Assembly (NCBI RefSeq): GCF_003610255.1
Contig: NZ_RAPS01000001.1
Span: 1,550,001-1,614,000 of the forward strand
Direction: 5' to 3'
Length of the DNA stretch: 64,000 bases
From: Streptomyces sp. TLI_171
Lineage (GTDB): Bacteria > Actinomycetota > Actinomycetes > Streptomycetales > Streptomycetaceae
Shown: in pieces, positions 16,546 to 24,570 of the stretch
How the letters are laid out: each line of letters starts with the position of its first letter
How positions within the stretch are numbered: the first letter of the stretch is position 1
The notes under the pieces: generated by a model
What the model was told of the DNA's origin: nothing
What the model saw: the letters and a program-made list of their open reading frames with translations, nothing else
Database searches by the model: none
Position numbers and translations under genes: made by a program

Positions 16546-17621
16546 GCGGTGGGGCGGATCTCGGCCCGGACCGTCCGGACCTTCCGGGTCTTCAGAGCCT
16601 TCAGAGCCTTCAGGGCCTTCAGGGCCTTCGAGGTCGGCCGGTGGTCCGGTTCGGCGGGATCGGGGACGAGGCGGCGCCCGACCTCGCCGGGCAGCTCGAC
16701 GCGCTGGACCGACTCGGGTGGGACGAGCTGGAGCTGCGTACCGTCGACGGCGTGTGGATCGCCGACCTGCCGGTGCTGCAGGTGCGCGAGCTCGGCGAGA
16801 CGCTCGCCGCCCGCCGCGTCCGGGTGAGCGGCCTCGCCTCGCGGATCGGCAACTGGTCCAGCAGCATCGCCGACGACTTCGACCGGGACCTGCGGGAACT
16901 GTCCCGCCTCGCCGTCTGCGGGACGCTGCTCGGCACCCAGCGGATCCGGGTGATGTCCTACCCCAACGCGGGCCTGCCGGACGCCGATTGGCGCCGACTG
17001 GTGCTGCAGCGAATGCGCATCCTGGCCGAGGAGGCGGACGCCCAGGGGATGACCGTGCTGCACGAGAACTGCAGCGGCTGGGCCGGCACCTCCGCCGAAC
17101 GCACCCTCGACCTGCTCGCCTCGGTGGACCACCCCGCGCTGCGCCTGCTGTTCGACGCCGGCAACGGGGTCCCGCACGGCTACGACGCCTTCGAGCTGCT
17201 GCGCCAGGTCATCGACCAGGTCGAACACGTGCACATCAAGGACGCGGTGACCGCCGACGAGGGCACCGAGTACGTCCTGCCGGGTCAGGGCGAAGCCCGG
17301 CTCGCCGAGAGCCTGCGGCTGCTCACGGCGGCCGGGTGGAGCGGCACCTGGTCGCTCGAACCGCACCTCGCCGCCCGGCCGCACGACGGCCGGTTCGCGG
17401 ACGGGGCGACCGAGAGCGGCTTCGTGGCCGCCGGCCGCGCCCTGACAGCCCTGGTGGAACGCGAGGTACTCCCGGCCGTCCCTGGTTGGAGCCTCGCCAC
17501 GGGCGGGCTGATCGGCCCGGTGCCGCCACCGCCGCCCGAGCGCGAGCCGGGCTGGGAGTCGGGCTTCGACCACCTGCCGCTGAACGCGAGGATCGACGAG
17601 GCGGTGCACGGTGACCGGTGA
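16542..17621 (+). CDS. Sugar-phosphate isomerase/epimerase-like TIM-barrel protein
   Basis: This 359-residue protein belongs to the xylose-isomerase-like TIM-barrel superfamily (AP_endonuc_2). Candidate metal ligands appear in order: E in VLHENCSGWAG, D in LLFDAGNGVPHG, H in HVHIKDAV and E in WSLEPHL. Expected chemistry is isomerisation or epimerisation of a sugar or cyclitol. Residues about 14-30 are a low-complexity LQSLQSLQGLQGLRG stretch encoded by four tandem 9-bp repeats, so the domain proper starts near residue 33 (VVRFGGIGDEA). ATG overlaps the previous stop; the C-terminal proline-rich tail runs into the next gene by 11 bases. Confidence 0.82.
   Translation: MSGGADLGPDRPDLPGLQSLQSLQGLQGLRGRPVVRFGGIGDEAAPDLAGQLDALDRLGWDELELRTVDGVWIADLPVLQVRELGETLAARRVRVSGLASRIGNWSSSIADDFDRDLRELSRLAVCGTLLGTQRIRVMSYPNAGLPDADWRRLVLQRMRILAEEADAQGMTVLHENCSGWAGTSAERTLDLLASVDHPALRLLFDAGNGVPHGYDAFELLRQVIDQVEHVHIKDAVTADEGTEYVLPGQGEARLAESLRLLTAAGWSGTWSLEPHLAARPHDGRFADGATESGFVAAGRALTALVEREVLPAVPGWSLATGGLIGPVPPPPPEREPGWESGFDHLPLNARIDEAVHGDR
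16591..16626 (+). repeat. Four tandem copies of 9-mer TTCAGRGCC
   Basis: Copies at 16591, 16600, 16609 and 16618 read TTCAGAGCC twice, then TTCAGGGCC twice; a decayed fifth follows. Being a multiple of three it keeps frame and encodes a repeated Leu-Gln-(Ser/Gly) tract near the N-terminus of the TIM-barrel protein. It is a likely slippage-prone site. Confidence 0.8.
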
Positions 17622-19149
17622 CAACAGCGTGACCGCGGCTGCGCGGGCTGCGGCAGGGGCTGGGGCTGGGGCTGGGGCTGCAAGCGGTGCCACACCTGCT
17701 GCGGAGGCTTCGACTACGGCCGGGGCCATGGCTGCTGCTGCGGCTCCGCGCGACGCAACGGCCGGCGCCGGGCCTGCACGCGAGGAATGGACCACGACGG
17801 GGGCCCCACGTGCGCCTGCGGCTGTGTCCGAGGCTGCCGCTGCGTGGTCGGTTCCGCGGCAGGTGGGGGGGCTGGTTGGGGCTCGGCTGGTGGGTGAGGA
17901 GCGGGAGTTGCTGGTGGAGCTGCTGCGGTTGCCCACTGCGGGGCCGTTGGAGACCGGCCCCGGTGGGCCGTTGCCGGGGTTGTCCGAGGCGTTGGACGTG
18001 TTCGCGCGGGCGGCGGGCCGGCTCGGGTTCGACGAGGTGCATCGGGGTGTGCCGGTGGCGACCGAACTCGACCGGGATGGGGTGCCGTTGACGGTGCGGG
18101 AGGCGGCGAGGGCACCCGGGTTCCTGGGCTGTCAGCCGAGCAGCGTGCTGCGGCTGGGGCCCGAACTGCCGCGGGCGGCAACGGTGATGTTCAACGTGCA
18201 CCTGGACACCGTCGCCGGGGCGGAGCCGGTCGGGTTCGACGGGCACCGGTTCACGGGGCGGGGCGCGATCGATGCGAAGGGCCCGGCGGTGGCCCTGTTG
18301 GCGGGGGTGCGGGCGGCGGTGGCGGCGGAGCCCCGGGTCGGGCGCGAGGTCGCGGTGCTGGTGCAGGCGGTGTCCGGCGAAGAAGGCGGCGCGATGGGCG
18401 TGTTCGGCACCCGTCCGCTGGTGGCGGCCGGGTACGTCGGCGCGCTGAACGTGTTCTGCGAGCCGACCGGCCTGCGCTACCTGCCACGGGCGACCGCCGC
18501 CGCGACCGCCCGCCTGCGGGTGCGCGGCGAGGACGCGATCGACGACTGCCCCGGCGAAGGCCACAACGCCACCGTTCTGCTCGGGTACCTCGCCCAGTAC
18601 CTGGCGCGGGAGTTGGGGAGCCGGTCGGGGCCGCGCGACCCGGTCTGCGTGGCCGGGGTGGGCACCGGGCCGTTGCACAACCGGGTCTACGGGAGCGGCG
18701 AACTGCTGCTCAACCTGCCGTACCGGGACGCCGGTTCGGGGCGGCGCACGCAGGCCGCGGTGGAGGCGGCGGTCCGGTCCGGACTGGTCGCGTTCGAGCG
18801 GGAGTTCGGCGAGCTGCCGGAGTTCGCCCGGACGGCCGCCGACTGCGCGCGGATCACCCGCCTGGACTGGCTGAAGCGCGACCTTCCGGTCCTGGACAAC
18901 CGGCATCCTGAGTTCGAGGAGTTGCTGGAGCAGCAGGCCGGAATCCCCCGGTTCCCGGACGCGGAACCGGCGTTCACCTGCGACGCGATCTGGGCTGCTG
19001 ACCTGCCGGGCGCGTTCACCGTGGTGCTCGGGCCGGGCGAGCTCGGTGCCAACCGGGCGCACGCGGTGGGCGAGTTCGCCGAGCTCGCCCAACTCGACGG
19101 CTTCGCCTCGATGGTGGCCCGCCTGCTGGTGGCCTTCGCCCACCGCTGA
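17611..19149 (+). CDS. M20-family metallopeptidase/deacylase (ArgE/DapE-like) with Ala/Gly-rich N-terminal extension
   Basis: This 512-residue protein carries an M20 dizinc catalytic domain: H197 and D199 in FNVHLDTVAG, D221 in GRGAIDAKGP, the catalytic pair E257-E258 in VSGEEGG, and a late His in NRAHAVGEFAEL. The family removes acyl groups or hydrolyses amides from amino acids, so here it may unmask an amine protected during biosynthesis. Residues 1-80 are a low-complexity Ala/Gly/Thr/Pro stretch unlike the family, so the true start may be further in. The GTG at 17611 overlaps the upstream gene by 11 bases. Function in the pathway is inferred. Confidence 0.8.
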   Translation: MTGDNSVTAAARAAAGAGAGAGAASGATPAAEASTTAGAMAAAAAPRDATAGAGPAREEWTTTGAPRAPAAVSEAAAAWSVPRQVGGLVGARLVGEERELLVELLRLPTAGPLETGPGGPLPGLSEALDVFARAAGRLGFDEVHRGVPVATELDRDGVPLTVREAARAPGFLGCQPSSVLRLGPELPRAATVMFNVHLDTVAGAEPVGFDGHRFTGRGAIDAKGPAVALLAGVRAAVAAEPRVGREVAVLVQAVSGEEGGAMGVFGTRPLVAAGYVGALNVFCEPTGLRYLPRATAAATARLRVRGEDAIDDCPGEGHNATVLLGYLAQYLARELGSRSGPRDPVCVAGVGTGPLHNRVYGSGELLLNLPYRDAGSGRRTQAAVEAAVRSGLVAFEREFGELPEFARTAADCARITRLDWLKRDLPVLDNRHPEFEELLEQQAGIPRFPDAEPAFTCDAIWAADLPGAFTVVLGPGELGANRAHAVGEFAELAQLDGFASMVARLLVAFAHR

Positions 19150-19248
19150 GCCCCCACTGGGCCCCGCTGAGCCCCACCGCTGAGACCCGTCGCCGAGGCC
19201 ACACCAATGCCCTGTTGACCTGTTCGTCCTGTCTGGAGGCACACCCTC

Positions 19249-20391
19249 GTGACCACTGTGGCGTCCGCGCCCACCGCTGCTGCCGGCACCGTCCGGGTTC
19301 CGTACGACGATCTGCTCCGGTTCACCACCGAGGTGTTCGTCGCCCACCGACTGCCGGCCGAGCGGGCCGCCGTGGCGGCGGAGGCGCTCTGCTACGGCGA
19401 CGCCGCCGGGATGGACTCGCACGGCCTGGCGAACCTGTCCCGGTTGTACCTGCCGCTTCTGGCGGAGGGCCGCGCCGACCCGCTCGCGGAGCCGGTGGTG
19501 CTGGCTGATCGCGGGGCCGCCGTCCTGGTGGACGCGGGGAACGCGCTCGGGCTGTGGCAGGCCGGAGCGGCCATGGAGTTGGCGGCGGATCGTGCCGAGC
19601 GGTACGGGATCGGGCTGGTGTCCGTCCGGCGCGCCACCCACTTCGGGTGCGCGGGGCACCATGCCGCGAAGGTCACCGGCCGCGGAATGATCGGGTTGCT
19701 CGCCTCGAACTGCGGTCGCCAGCGGATCGCCCGTCCGCCGGGCGGCGCGGTCGCCCTGCTCGGCACCAATCCGTGGAGCGTCGCCGCGCCCGCGGGTGAA
19801 CTGCCGCCGTACGTGCTCGACATGAGCACCACGGCGGTCCCGACCGGCCGGGTCCGCGCGGCCGAACGGGCCGGGCGCCCCGTCCCGGAGGGCTGGCTCG
19901 CCGACGAGGACGGGCGGCCGGTGACGGATCCCGGCGCGTTCGACCGCGGTGAGGCGCACCTGCTCTGGCTCGGCGCGGGTGCGGGCGGCGAGTTCAAGGG
20001 CTTCGGGCTGGGCCTGATGGTCGAGGTCCTCGCCGCGCTCCTTCCGGGCGCGGGCCTCGGCCCCGAGCCGGCTGCACTGGCCGGCGACGGCGGGCCGTCC
20101 GGACGGGACGACGACATCGGCGTCTTCGCGCTGGCGATCGCCCCGGCGACGCTCCGCGACGCCGAACAGGTGACGCTGGACGCCCGGACACTGTTCGGCA
20201 CGGTGCTGGACTGCCCACCGGCAGGCGGGAGTTCGGGGAGTCAGGTCGCCTATCCGGGCTGGCACGAGGCCCGCCGGACGGCGGAGTCGCGTCGCGACGG
20301 TGTGCCGCTGGCCGCGTCGCTCATCACCGAACTCGACGCAGTCGCCCAGCAGTTCGGGATTCGGCCGGTCTCGGTGGAGGCCACACGATGA
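19249..20391 (+). CDS. Ldh2-family (malate/L-lactate-type) NAD(P)H dehydrogenase
   Basis: This 380-residue protein belongs to the malate/L-lactate dehydrogenase family (PF02615), which also includes ureidoglycolate dehydrogenase and cyclic-imine (piperideine/pyrroline-2-carboxylate) reductases. Diagnostic segments are GDAAGMDSHGLANLSRLYLP, VRRATHFGCAGHHAAKV, GTNPWSVAAPAG, VLDMSTTAVPTGRVRAAERAG and GGEFKGFGLGLMVEVLAALLPG. GTG start follows TCTGGAGGC at a suitable distance. The stop overlaps the next ATG (ATGA). In this operon it may reduce a keto acid or imine intermediate; the substrate cannot be read from sequence. Confidence 0.88.
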   Translation: MTTVASAPTAAAGTVRVPYDDLLRFTTEVFVAHRLPAERAAVAAEALCYGDAAGMDSHGLANLSRLYLPLLAEGRADPLAEPVVLADRGAAVLVDAGNALGLWQAGAAMELAADRAERYGIGLVSVRRATHFGCAGHHAAKVTGRGMIGLLASNCGRQRIARPPGGAVALLGTNPWSVAAPAGELPPYVLDMSTTAVPTGRVRAAERAGRPVPEGWLADEDGRPVTDPGAFDRGEAHLLWLGAGAGGEFKGFGLGLMVEVLAALLPGAGLGPEPAALAGDGGPSGRDDDIGVFALAIAPATLRDAEQVTLDARTLFGTVLDCPPAGGSSGSQVAYPGWHEARRTAESRRDGVPLAASLITELDAVAQQFGIRPVSVEATR

Positions 20392-21497
20392 GTGAGCGGG
20401 AGACGACCGAAGCCCCGGGGGCCCCGACAGCACCGGGCGAACCGCGGGACGGACGGCCGTTCCGGCCGGAGCCGACGGAGCGGCAGGGGGGATCGGCGGG
20501 TGGAGACGACCCGGGAGAGGGCCGGCCGGGGCCCGTCCGGAGGGCAGGCGAGGGTCTGGTGGGGCGCGAATTGCGGTTCGGGGTCGTGGGGTTGGGGGTG
20601 ATCTCGCGGTTCTACCTGGCGGCGTTGGAGCGGGTCGCGGGGCTGCGGTTGGCGGCGGTGTGCGACCGGGATGCGGAGGTGCTGGAGCGCCACCGGGGGC
20701 GGGTGGCGTGTTTCGAGGGTCATCGGGAGATGCTGGCGGCGGGTGGCCTCGATGCGGTGGTGGTGACGGTTCCGAACGACTTGCATCTGGCGATCTGCCG
20801 GGATGCGTTGCGGGCCGGGCTGCCGGTGTGCGTGGAGAAGCCGTTGGCGTTGCGGGCGGCGGAGGGGGCGGAGTTGGCCGCGTTGGCGGTCGAGCGGCGG
20901 GTGCCGCTGTTCACGGCGTTCCACCGGCGCTACAACGCGGCGGTGCTGGAGCTGTGCCGGGACCTGGAGGGTGTGGCGCCGGTGCGGTCGGTGACGGCGC
21001 GGTACTTCGAGTTGATCGAGGAACACGTCGGGCGGGACCGCTGGTACTTGGATCCGGAGCGGTGCGGCGGCGGATGCGTCGCGGACAACGGCCCGAACGC
21101 GTACGACCTGGTGCGGTTGCTGGCGGGCCCGATGGGCGTGGACGCGGCGGCGGTGGTGCGGGACGCCGGGGGCGTGGACCGGTCCGCGGTGCTGGAGCTT
21201 TCGGGGACGGGCGGGGTGCGCGGCCGGATCGAGTTGGACTGGGCGTACCGGGGTGAACTGAAGGACGTGACGGTGGAGCTGGCGGACGGGTCGGTGCTGC
21301 GGGCGGACCTGCTGGCCGGGCACGACGGGTTCAAGCAGTCGCTGTGGCACGAGTACGAGGGCATCGTCGGCGAGTTCGCCGCCCTGGTGCGCGGCGACGC
21401 CCGTCCGGTACGACCGGACCGGGGGCCGGACGGGGTGGATGCGCTGCGGGTGGTCGAGGCGGCGTACCGGGCCGAGCGGGCGGCGGTGCGCGGGTGA
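20388..21497 (+). CDS. Gfo/Idh/MocA-family oxidoreductase (second copy in locus)
   Basis: This 369-residue protein has an N-terminal Rossmann fold starting only at residue about 63 (RFGVVGLGVISRFYLAALE). The preceding 60 residues are a charged Pro/Gly-rich extension of low complexity. The motif PVCVEKPLALRAAEGAELA gives the EKP signature, and CVADNGPNAYDLVRLLAG matches the catalytic region near the family His/Asp. It differs strongly from the other Gfo/Idh enzyme in this locus, so the two probably act at separate redox steps. ATG overlaps the Ldh2 stop; GTGA overlap couples it to the following small gene. Confidence 0.85.
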   Translation: MSERETTEAPGAPTAPGEPRDGRPFRPEPTERQGGSAGGDDPGEGRPGPVRRAGEGLVGRELRFGVVGLGVISRFYLAALERVAGLRLAAVCDRDAEVLERHRGRVACFEGHREMLAAGGLDAVVVTVPNDLHLAICRDALRAGLPVCVEKPLALRAAEGAELAALAVERRVPLFTAFHRRYNAAVLELCRDLEGVAPVRSVTARYFELIEEHVGRDRWYLDPERCGGGCVADNGPNAYDLVRLLAGPMGVDAAAVVRDAGGVDRSAVLELSGTGGVRGRIELDWAYRGELKDVTVELADGSVLRADLLAGHDGFKQSLWHEYEGIVGEFAALVRGDARPVRPDRGPDGVDALRVVEAAYRAERAAVRG

Positions 21498-21943
21498 TCC
21501 GGCAGTCGGGGCAGGGGTCGAGGACGGAGTCGAGGGTGCGCGAGAACGGGCCGAAGCGGACGGTGACGGGCACGCTGGTGAAGGTGCTGGTGCACAGCCG
21601 GACGGAGCGCGGGATGAGCCTGGAGCCGTTCGCCAGCCGGTGCGTGCGGGCCGGTGAGGTGCACGAGTTGGTGACGACGGATCAGCGGGAGGCCGCGGCG
21701 GGGTCGCGGATCGACCGGGTCGGGTTCCTGGGGTTCGCGGAGATCGCGGTGGCGGGGGTGCTGGACCGGGGTGACGAGGTGTTCGTCGGCGAGCACCGGG
21801 TGGGCACGGTGCTGGGCTTCGACGCCTGCCACTTCCCCAACCACTACAACGTGCTGATCGCGGCCGACGATCTGCTGACCGGCGAGAAGCTGGACCTGCG
21901 ACCGGAGCTGCCGGTGCGGTTCGTCCCGGTGGAGGAGTTCTAG
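21494..21943 (+). CDS. Small conserved protein of unknown function (resembles DUF6917)
   Basis: This 149-residue protein starts at a GTG overlapping the Gfo/Idh stop by four bases. After a 20-residue charged lead, it reads TVTGTLVKVLVHSRTERGM, then GEVHELVTTDQREA, RIDRVGFLGFAEIAVAGVL and GTVLGFDACHFPNHYNVLI. It is a compact, beta-rich, soluble protein with no signal peptide or membrane segment. From memory it resembles the uncharacterised DUF6917 family; I cannot confirm that here. As the last gene of a coupled enzyme operon it may be an enzyme or a binding partner. The conserved DxCHFPNHYN block, with two His and one Cys, is the most likely active or metal-binding site. Confidence 0.7.
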   Translation: MIRQSGQGSRTESRVRENGPKRTVTGTLVKVLVHSRTERGMSLEPFASRCVRAGEVHELVTTDQREAAAGSRIDRVGFLGFAEIAVAGVLDRGDEVFVGEHRVGTVLGFDACHFPNHYNVLIAADDLLTGEKLDLRPELPVRFVPVEEF

Positions 21944-21996
21944 CGCCCGGCGCGGTCCGCCCGACGGGCCTCGGAGCGCCGGCCCGGAGCGACGGC

Positions 21997-22036
21997 AGGG
22001 CCCGGAGCGGGGGGCGCCTTCCCCGTTCCGGGCCCT
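21997..22036. terminator. Strong hairpin closing the metabolite locus
   Basis: A 16-base arm starting AGGGCCCGGAGCGGGG (21997-22012) pairs with the segment 22021-22036 with one mismatched position and an 8-base loop. It lies between the convergent DUF6917-like and EF-hand genes and can serve both. Confidence 0.75.
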
Positions 22037-22061
22037 CAGGGCGTCAGCCGTTCGGCAGGGC

Positions 22062-22601
22062 TCAGCGGCCGAGCAGCGGGACGTCGATGTCGCCGAGGTG
22101 GTAGGCGCGGACGGCCTGGACCAGCTCCTCCACGGACAGCTGGCCGTCGCCGTTGGCGTCGATCTGGCGGAAGGCCTCGGCGGGCTCGACGCTGGAGACG
22201 CCGATCGCGTCCAGCCAGGTCTTGAACTCGGCCGGGTTGACCTGGCCGTCGCCGTCCACGTCGACCAGCTCGACCATGGCCTGGATGGTCGGCTTGACGA
22301 CGCGACCGAAGCCGGCGCCGCCGTTCTCCAGGATGTGCTCCTCGGCGATGTGGTTGAACTGCTCGGGGGTGAGCGCGCCGTCCTGCTCGTCGATGCCGGC
22401 CTTGTCGGCGAAGAAGCTCCACATGCCGAGGTAGGCCTCGGTCAGCGCGCGGCCGGCCGGAGAGACCGGGGCCTCGCCGAAGGCCTGCAGGATGCGCTGG
22501 GCCTCGGCCTGCCAGTCGGAGCGGTCGATCTGGCCGTCGCCGTTCACGTCCCAGAGGTCGAAGCGCTTCTGGGCACGGTCGAGCTGCACGGAAGTGGTCA
22601 T
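22062..22601 (-). CDS. Calerythrin-like EF-hand calcium-binding protein
   Basis: This 179-residue cytoplasmic protein has four EF-hand positions. Loop 1 is DVNGDGQIDRSD (residues 18-29, ending in Asp rather than Glu). Loop 2 (around residues 66-81) is degenerate. Loop 3 is DVDGDGQVNPAE (114-125) and loop 4 is DANGDGQLSVEE (148-159). This matches the sarcoplasmic-calcium-binding/calerythrin fold known in actinomycetes. Likely a calcium buffer or sensor. The ATG is preceded by GGAGAATCC on its strand. It stands alone between a bidirectional hairpin and a 336-bp divergent promoter region. Confidence 0.93.
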   Translation of the reverse strand: MTTSVQLDRAQKRFDLWDVNGDGQIDRSDWQAEAQRILQAFGEAPVSPAGRALTEAYLGMWSFFADKAGIDEQDGALTPEQFNHIAEEHILENGGAGFGRVVKPTIQAMVELVDVDGDGQVNPAEFKTWLDAIGVSSVEPAEAFRQIDANGDGQLSVEELVQAVRAYHLGDIDVPLLGR

Positions 22602-22937
22602 CGCGGATTCTCCAGTGTGGGTCTGGTGCGGGCGGGGACCGGTCCAGGGACAGGGCCGGCGGATGGCGCCCGACGGGGCTTACGGGGAGCCGTCGCACGG
22701 TCGGCGCGGCAACGGAACGTCACATTACCGCCACGGAGCGCAACGGATCGCCCACGTACGGCCAACCGAGTGACCGGCGCACCAGGTTGACGACCGGTCA
22801 GCCGGACGCCCCTTGAACTGCACGCTCCGAGCCACGGATTGGGGACCCGGTCAACGGTTTCGCCGACGGCTTACCAAGCGGGTGAGCAGGGCGGATTCGG
22901 CGACCGCCCGGTCCCGGCGGGCGTTTACGCTCGGCGA
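22602..22937. promoter_or_regulatory. Divergent intergenic region, EF-hand gene / AhpD-like gene
   Basis: These 336 bases carry no plausible gene. At the right end TACGCT (22926-22931) lies exactly six bases before the ATG at 22938, a leaderless-type promoter for the AhpD-like gene. The promoter of the EF-hand gene must lie in the left half but could not be placed. Confidence 0.5.
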
Positions 22938-23438
22938 ATGACCGAGACCCGATCCGCTTCGTCCTCGCACCCGGCCGGCGCGCTCGCGCCGCTGCCGCTG
23001 ATCGAGCTCGCCCCGCAGGCGTTCGCCGCCGTGCACGCGCTGCACGGCGCCGTCGAGCAGGCGGCCTCGGCCGCGGGGGTGGAGCCGCTGCTGCTGGAGC
23101 TGGTGCGGCTGCGCTGCTCCCAGCTGAACGGCTGCGTGTACTGCGTGGACCTGCACACCGCCGCCGCCCGGAAGGCCGGCGAACTGGACGACCGGCTGGC
23201 CCAGTTGGTGGTGTGGCGGGAGTCCGGGCTGTTCACCGCGCGGGAGCGGGCCGCGCTGGCGCTGGCCGAGGCGGTGACCCGGCTCGCGGACCGGCGGGAG
23301 GGCGCGGAGGCGCACCGGGCGGCGCGCGCGGTGCTGTCGGAGCCGGAGGCGGCGTTCGTGGCCTGGGCGGCGACGGTGGTGAACACCTACAACCGGATCG
23401 CGGTCACCTCGCGTCCGGTGCCGGACGCGCTGGTCTGA
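22938..23438 (+). CDS. AhpD/carboxymuconolactone-decarboxylase-family protein
   Basis: This 166-residue helical protein carries the AhpD-like redox motif NGCVYCVDLHTAAARKAGE, with C66 and C69 in CxxC and H73 following. Such proteins act as alkylhydroperoxidase-like reductases or as small redox/structural proteins. The long form with WRESGLFTARERAALALAEAVT is typical of the two-repeat-like CMD group. Start at 22938 is supported by TACGCT-N6-ATG. It is probably monocistronic; the following mmuM gene has its own -10-like element. Confidence 0.87.
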   Translation: MTETRSASSSHPAGALAPLPLIELAPQAFAAVHALHGAVEQAASAAGVEPLLLELVRLRCSQLNGCVYCVDLHTAAARKAGELDDRLAQLVVWRESGLFTARERAALALAEAVTRLADRREGAEAHRAARAVLSEPEAAFVAWAATVVNTYNRIAVTSRPVPDALV

Positions 23439-23546
23439 CCGGCTCGCGCCGGGCGGCTCGGCGGTTCCGGTTCGCGTCCGGCCCTCTCGCTTCGCGCCCG
23501 GCGGTTCCGGTTCGCGTCCGGCGGGGCGCGGGTGCAGGCTGGAGGG

Positions 23547-24500
23547 ATGGCTACGGAGTTCGAGGACGGGTCCGCCGGTTCCGGCGGCCCGTTCGGGGCG
23601 GCGCTGGCGGCGGGGCCGCTGGTGCTGGACGGCGGGCTGTCCAATCAACTGGCCGACCAGGGCTGCGATCTGTCGGACGCGCTGTGGTCGGCCCGGCTGC
23701 TGCTGGACGAGCCGCGGCAGGTGGTGGCGGCGCACCGGGCGTACTTCGAGGCGGGAGCGCAGGTCGCCACCGCGGCGAGCTACCAGGCGAGCCGGCCGGG
23801 TTTCGCCACCCGCGGGGTGGCGGCGGCGAAGGCGGACCGGCTGCTGGTGCTGAGTGTGGAGTTGGCGCGGCTGGCGGCCGAGGAGGCGGCGGCGGAGCTG
23901 GGCGACGGGAACTCGCGCTGGGTGGCGGCCTCGGTGGGCCCGTACGGGGCGGTGCTGGCGGACGGCTCCGAGTACCGGGGTCATTACGGCCTGTCGGCCT
24001 CGGAGTTGACGGAGTTCCATCGCCCGCGGCTGGAGGCGCTGGCCGCGGCGGGGCCGGACGTGCTGGCGGTGGAGACGGTGCCGGATCTGCTGGAGGCGTC
24101 CGTCCTGGCGGACTGCGTCCGGGGGTTGGGCCTGCCGGTGTGGTTCTCGTTCGGCGCGGCGGGGGGTCTGACCCGGGGCGGTGAGCCGCTCTCGGAGGCG
24201 TTCGCGCTGGTGTCGGACGTGCCGGAGGTGGTGGCGGTCGGCGTCAACTGCTGTGCGCCGCAGGAGGTGGCGGCGGCGGTCGCGCTGGCGGTGGAGGTGA
24301 CCGGCCGCCCGGGGGTGGCGTACCCGAACAGCGGGGAGGGCTGGGACGCGGCGGCCCGGGACTGGCGGGGCGAGGCGACCTTCGATCCGGGCCGGGTGTC
24401 CGGCTGGGTGGCCGCGGGTGCGCGGCTGGTCGGCGGGTGCTGCCGGGTCGGTCCGGGGCAGATCGCGGAACTCGCGGCCCTGGTCGGGGCGGACCGGTAG
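23547..24500 (+). CDS. mmuM: Homocysteine S-methyltransferase
   Basis: This 317-residue TIM-barrel methyltransferase transfers a methyl group from S-methylmethionine (or SAM) to homocysteine, giving methionine. The zinc-binding cysteines are visible: one in VGVNCCAPQEV and the C-terminal pair in LVGGCCRVGPGQI. LVLDGGLSNQLADQGCDL and TAASYQASRPGF are further family marks. The ATG at 23547 is chosen although GGAGGG is immediately adjacent; CAGGCT six bases upstream suggests a leaderless transcript. An in-frame GTG at 23532 would add five residues. Confidence 0.9.
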   Translation: MATEFEDGSAGSGGPFGAALAAGPLVLDGGLSNQLADQGCDLSDALWSARLLLDEPRQVVAAHRAYFEAGAQVATAASYQASRPGFATRGVAAAKADRLLVLSVELARLAAEEAAAELGDGNSRWVAASVGPYGAVLADGSEYRGHYGLSASELTEFHRPRLEALAAAGPDVLAVETVPDLLEASVLADCVRGLGLPVWFSFGAAGGLTRGGEPLSEAFALVSDVPEVVAVGVNCCAPQEVAAAVALAVEVTGRPGVAYPNSGEGWDAAARDWRGEATFDPGRVSGWVAAGARLVGGCCRVGPGQIAELAALVGADR

Positions 24501-24570
24501 GACGCCGCGGGTGGCGGGCGGGCTTGCCGGGCCGGGAGGATGGGAGCTTCGTCCCGGGGAGGAGTCGTCG

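Noticed and set aside
16591..16626. CRISPR-like interpretation of the short repeat
   Set aside because: Units are 9 bp, contiguous without spacers and in frame within a gene.
17323..20433. Leftward 1036-codon open frame
   Set aside because: It runs antisense to three recognised enzymes (TIM barrel, M20, Ldh2) and has no domain pattern.
4478..21943. Assigning the locus to a named natural product
   Set aside because: No combination of these enzymes matched a pathway I can identify with confidence.
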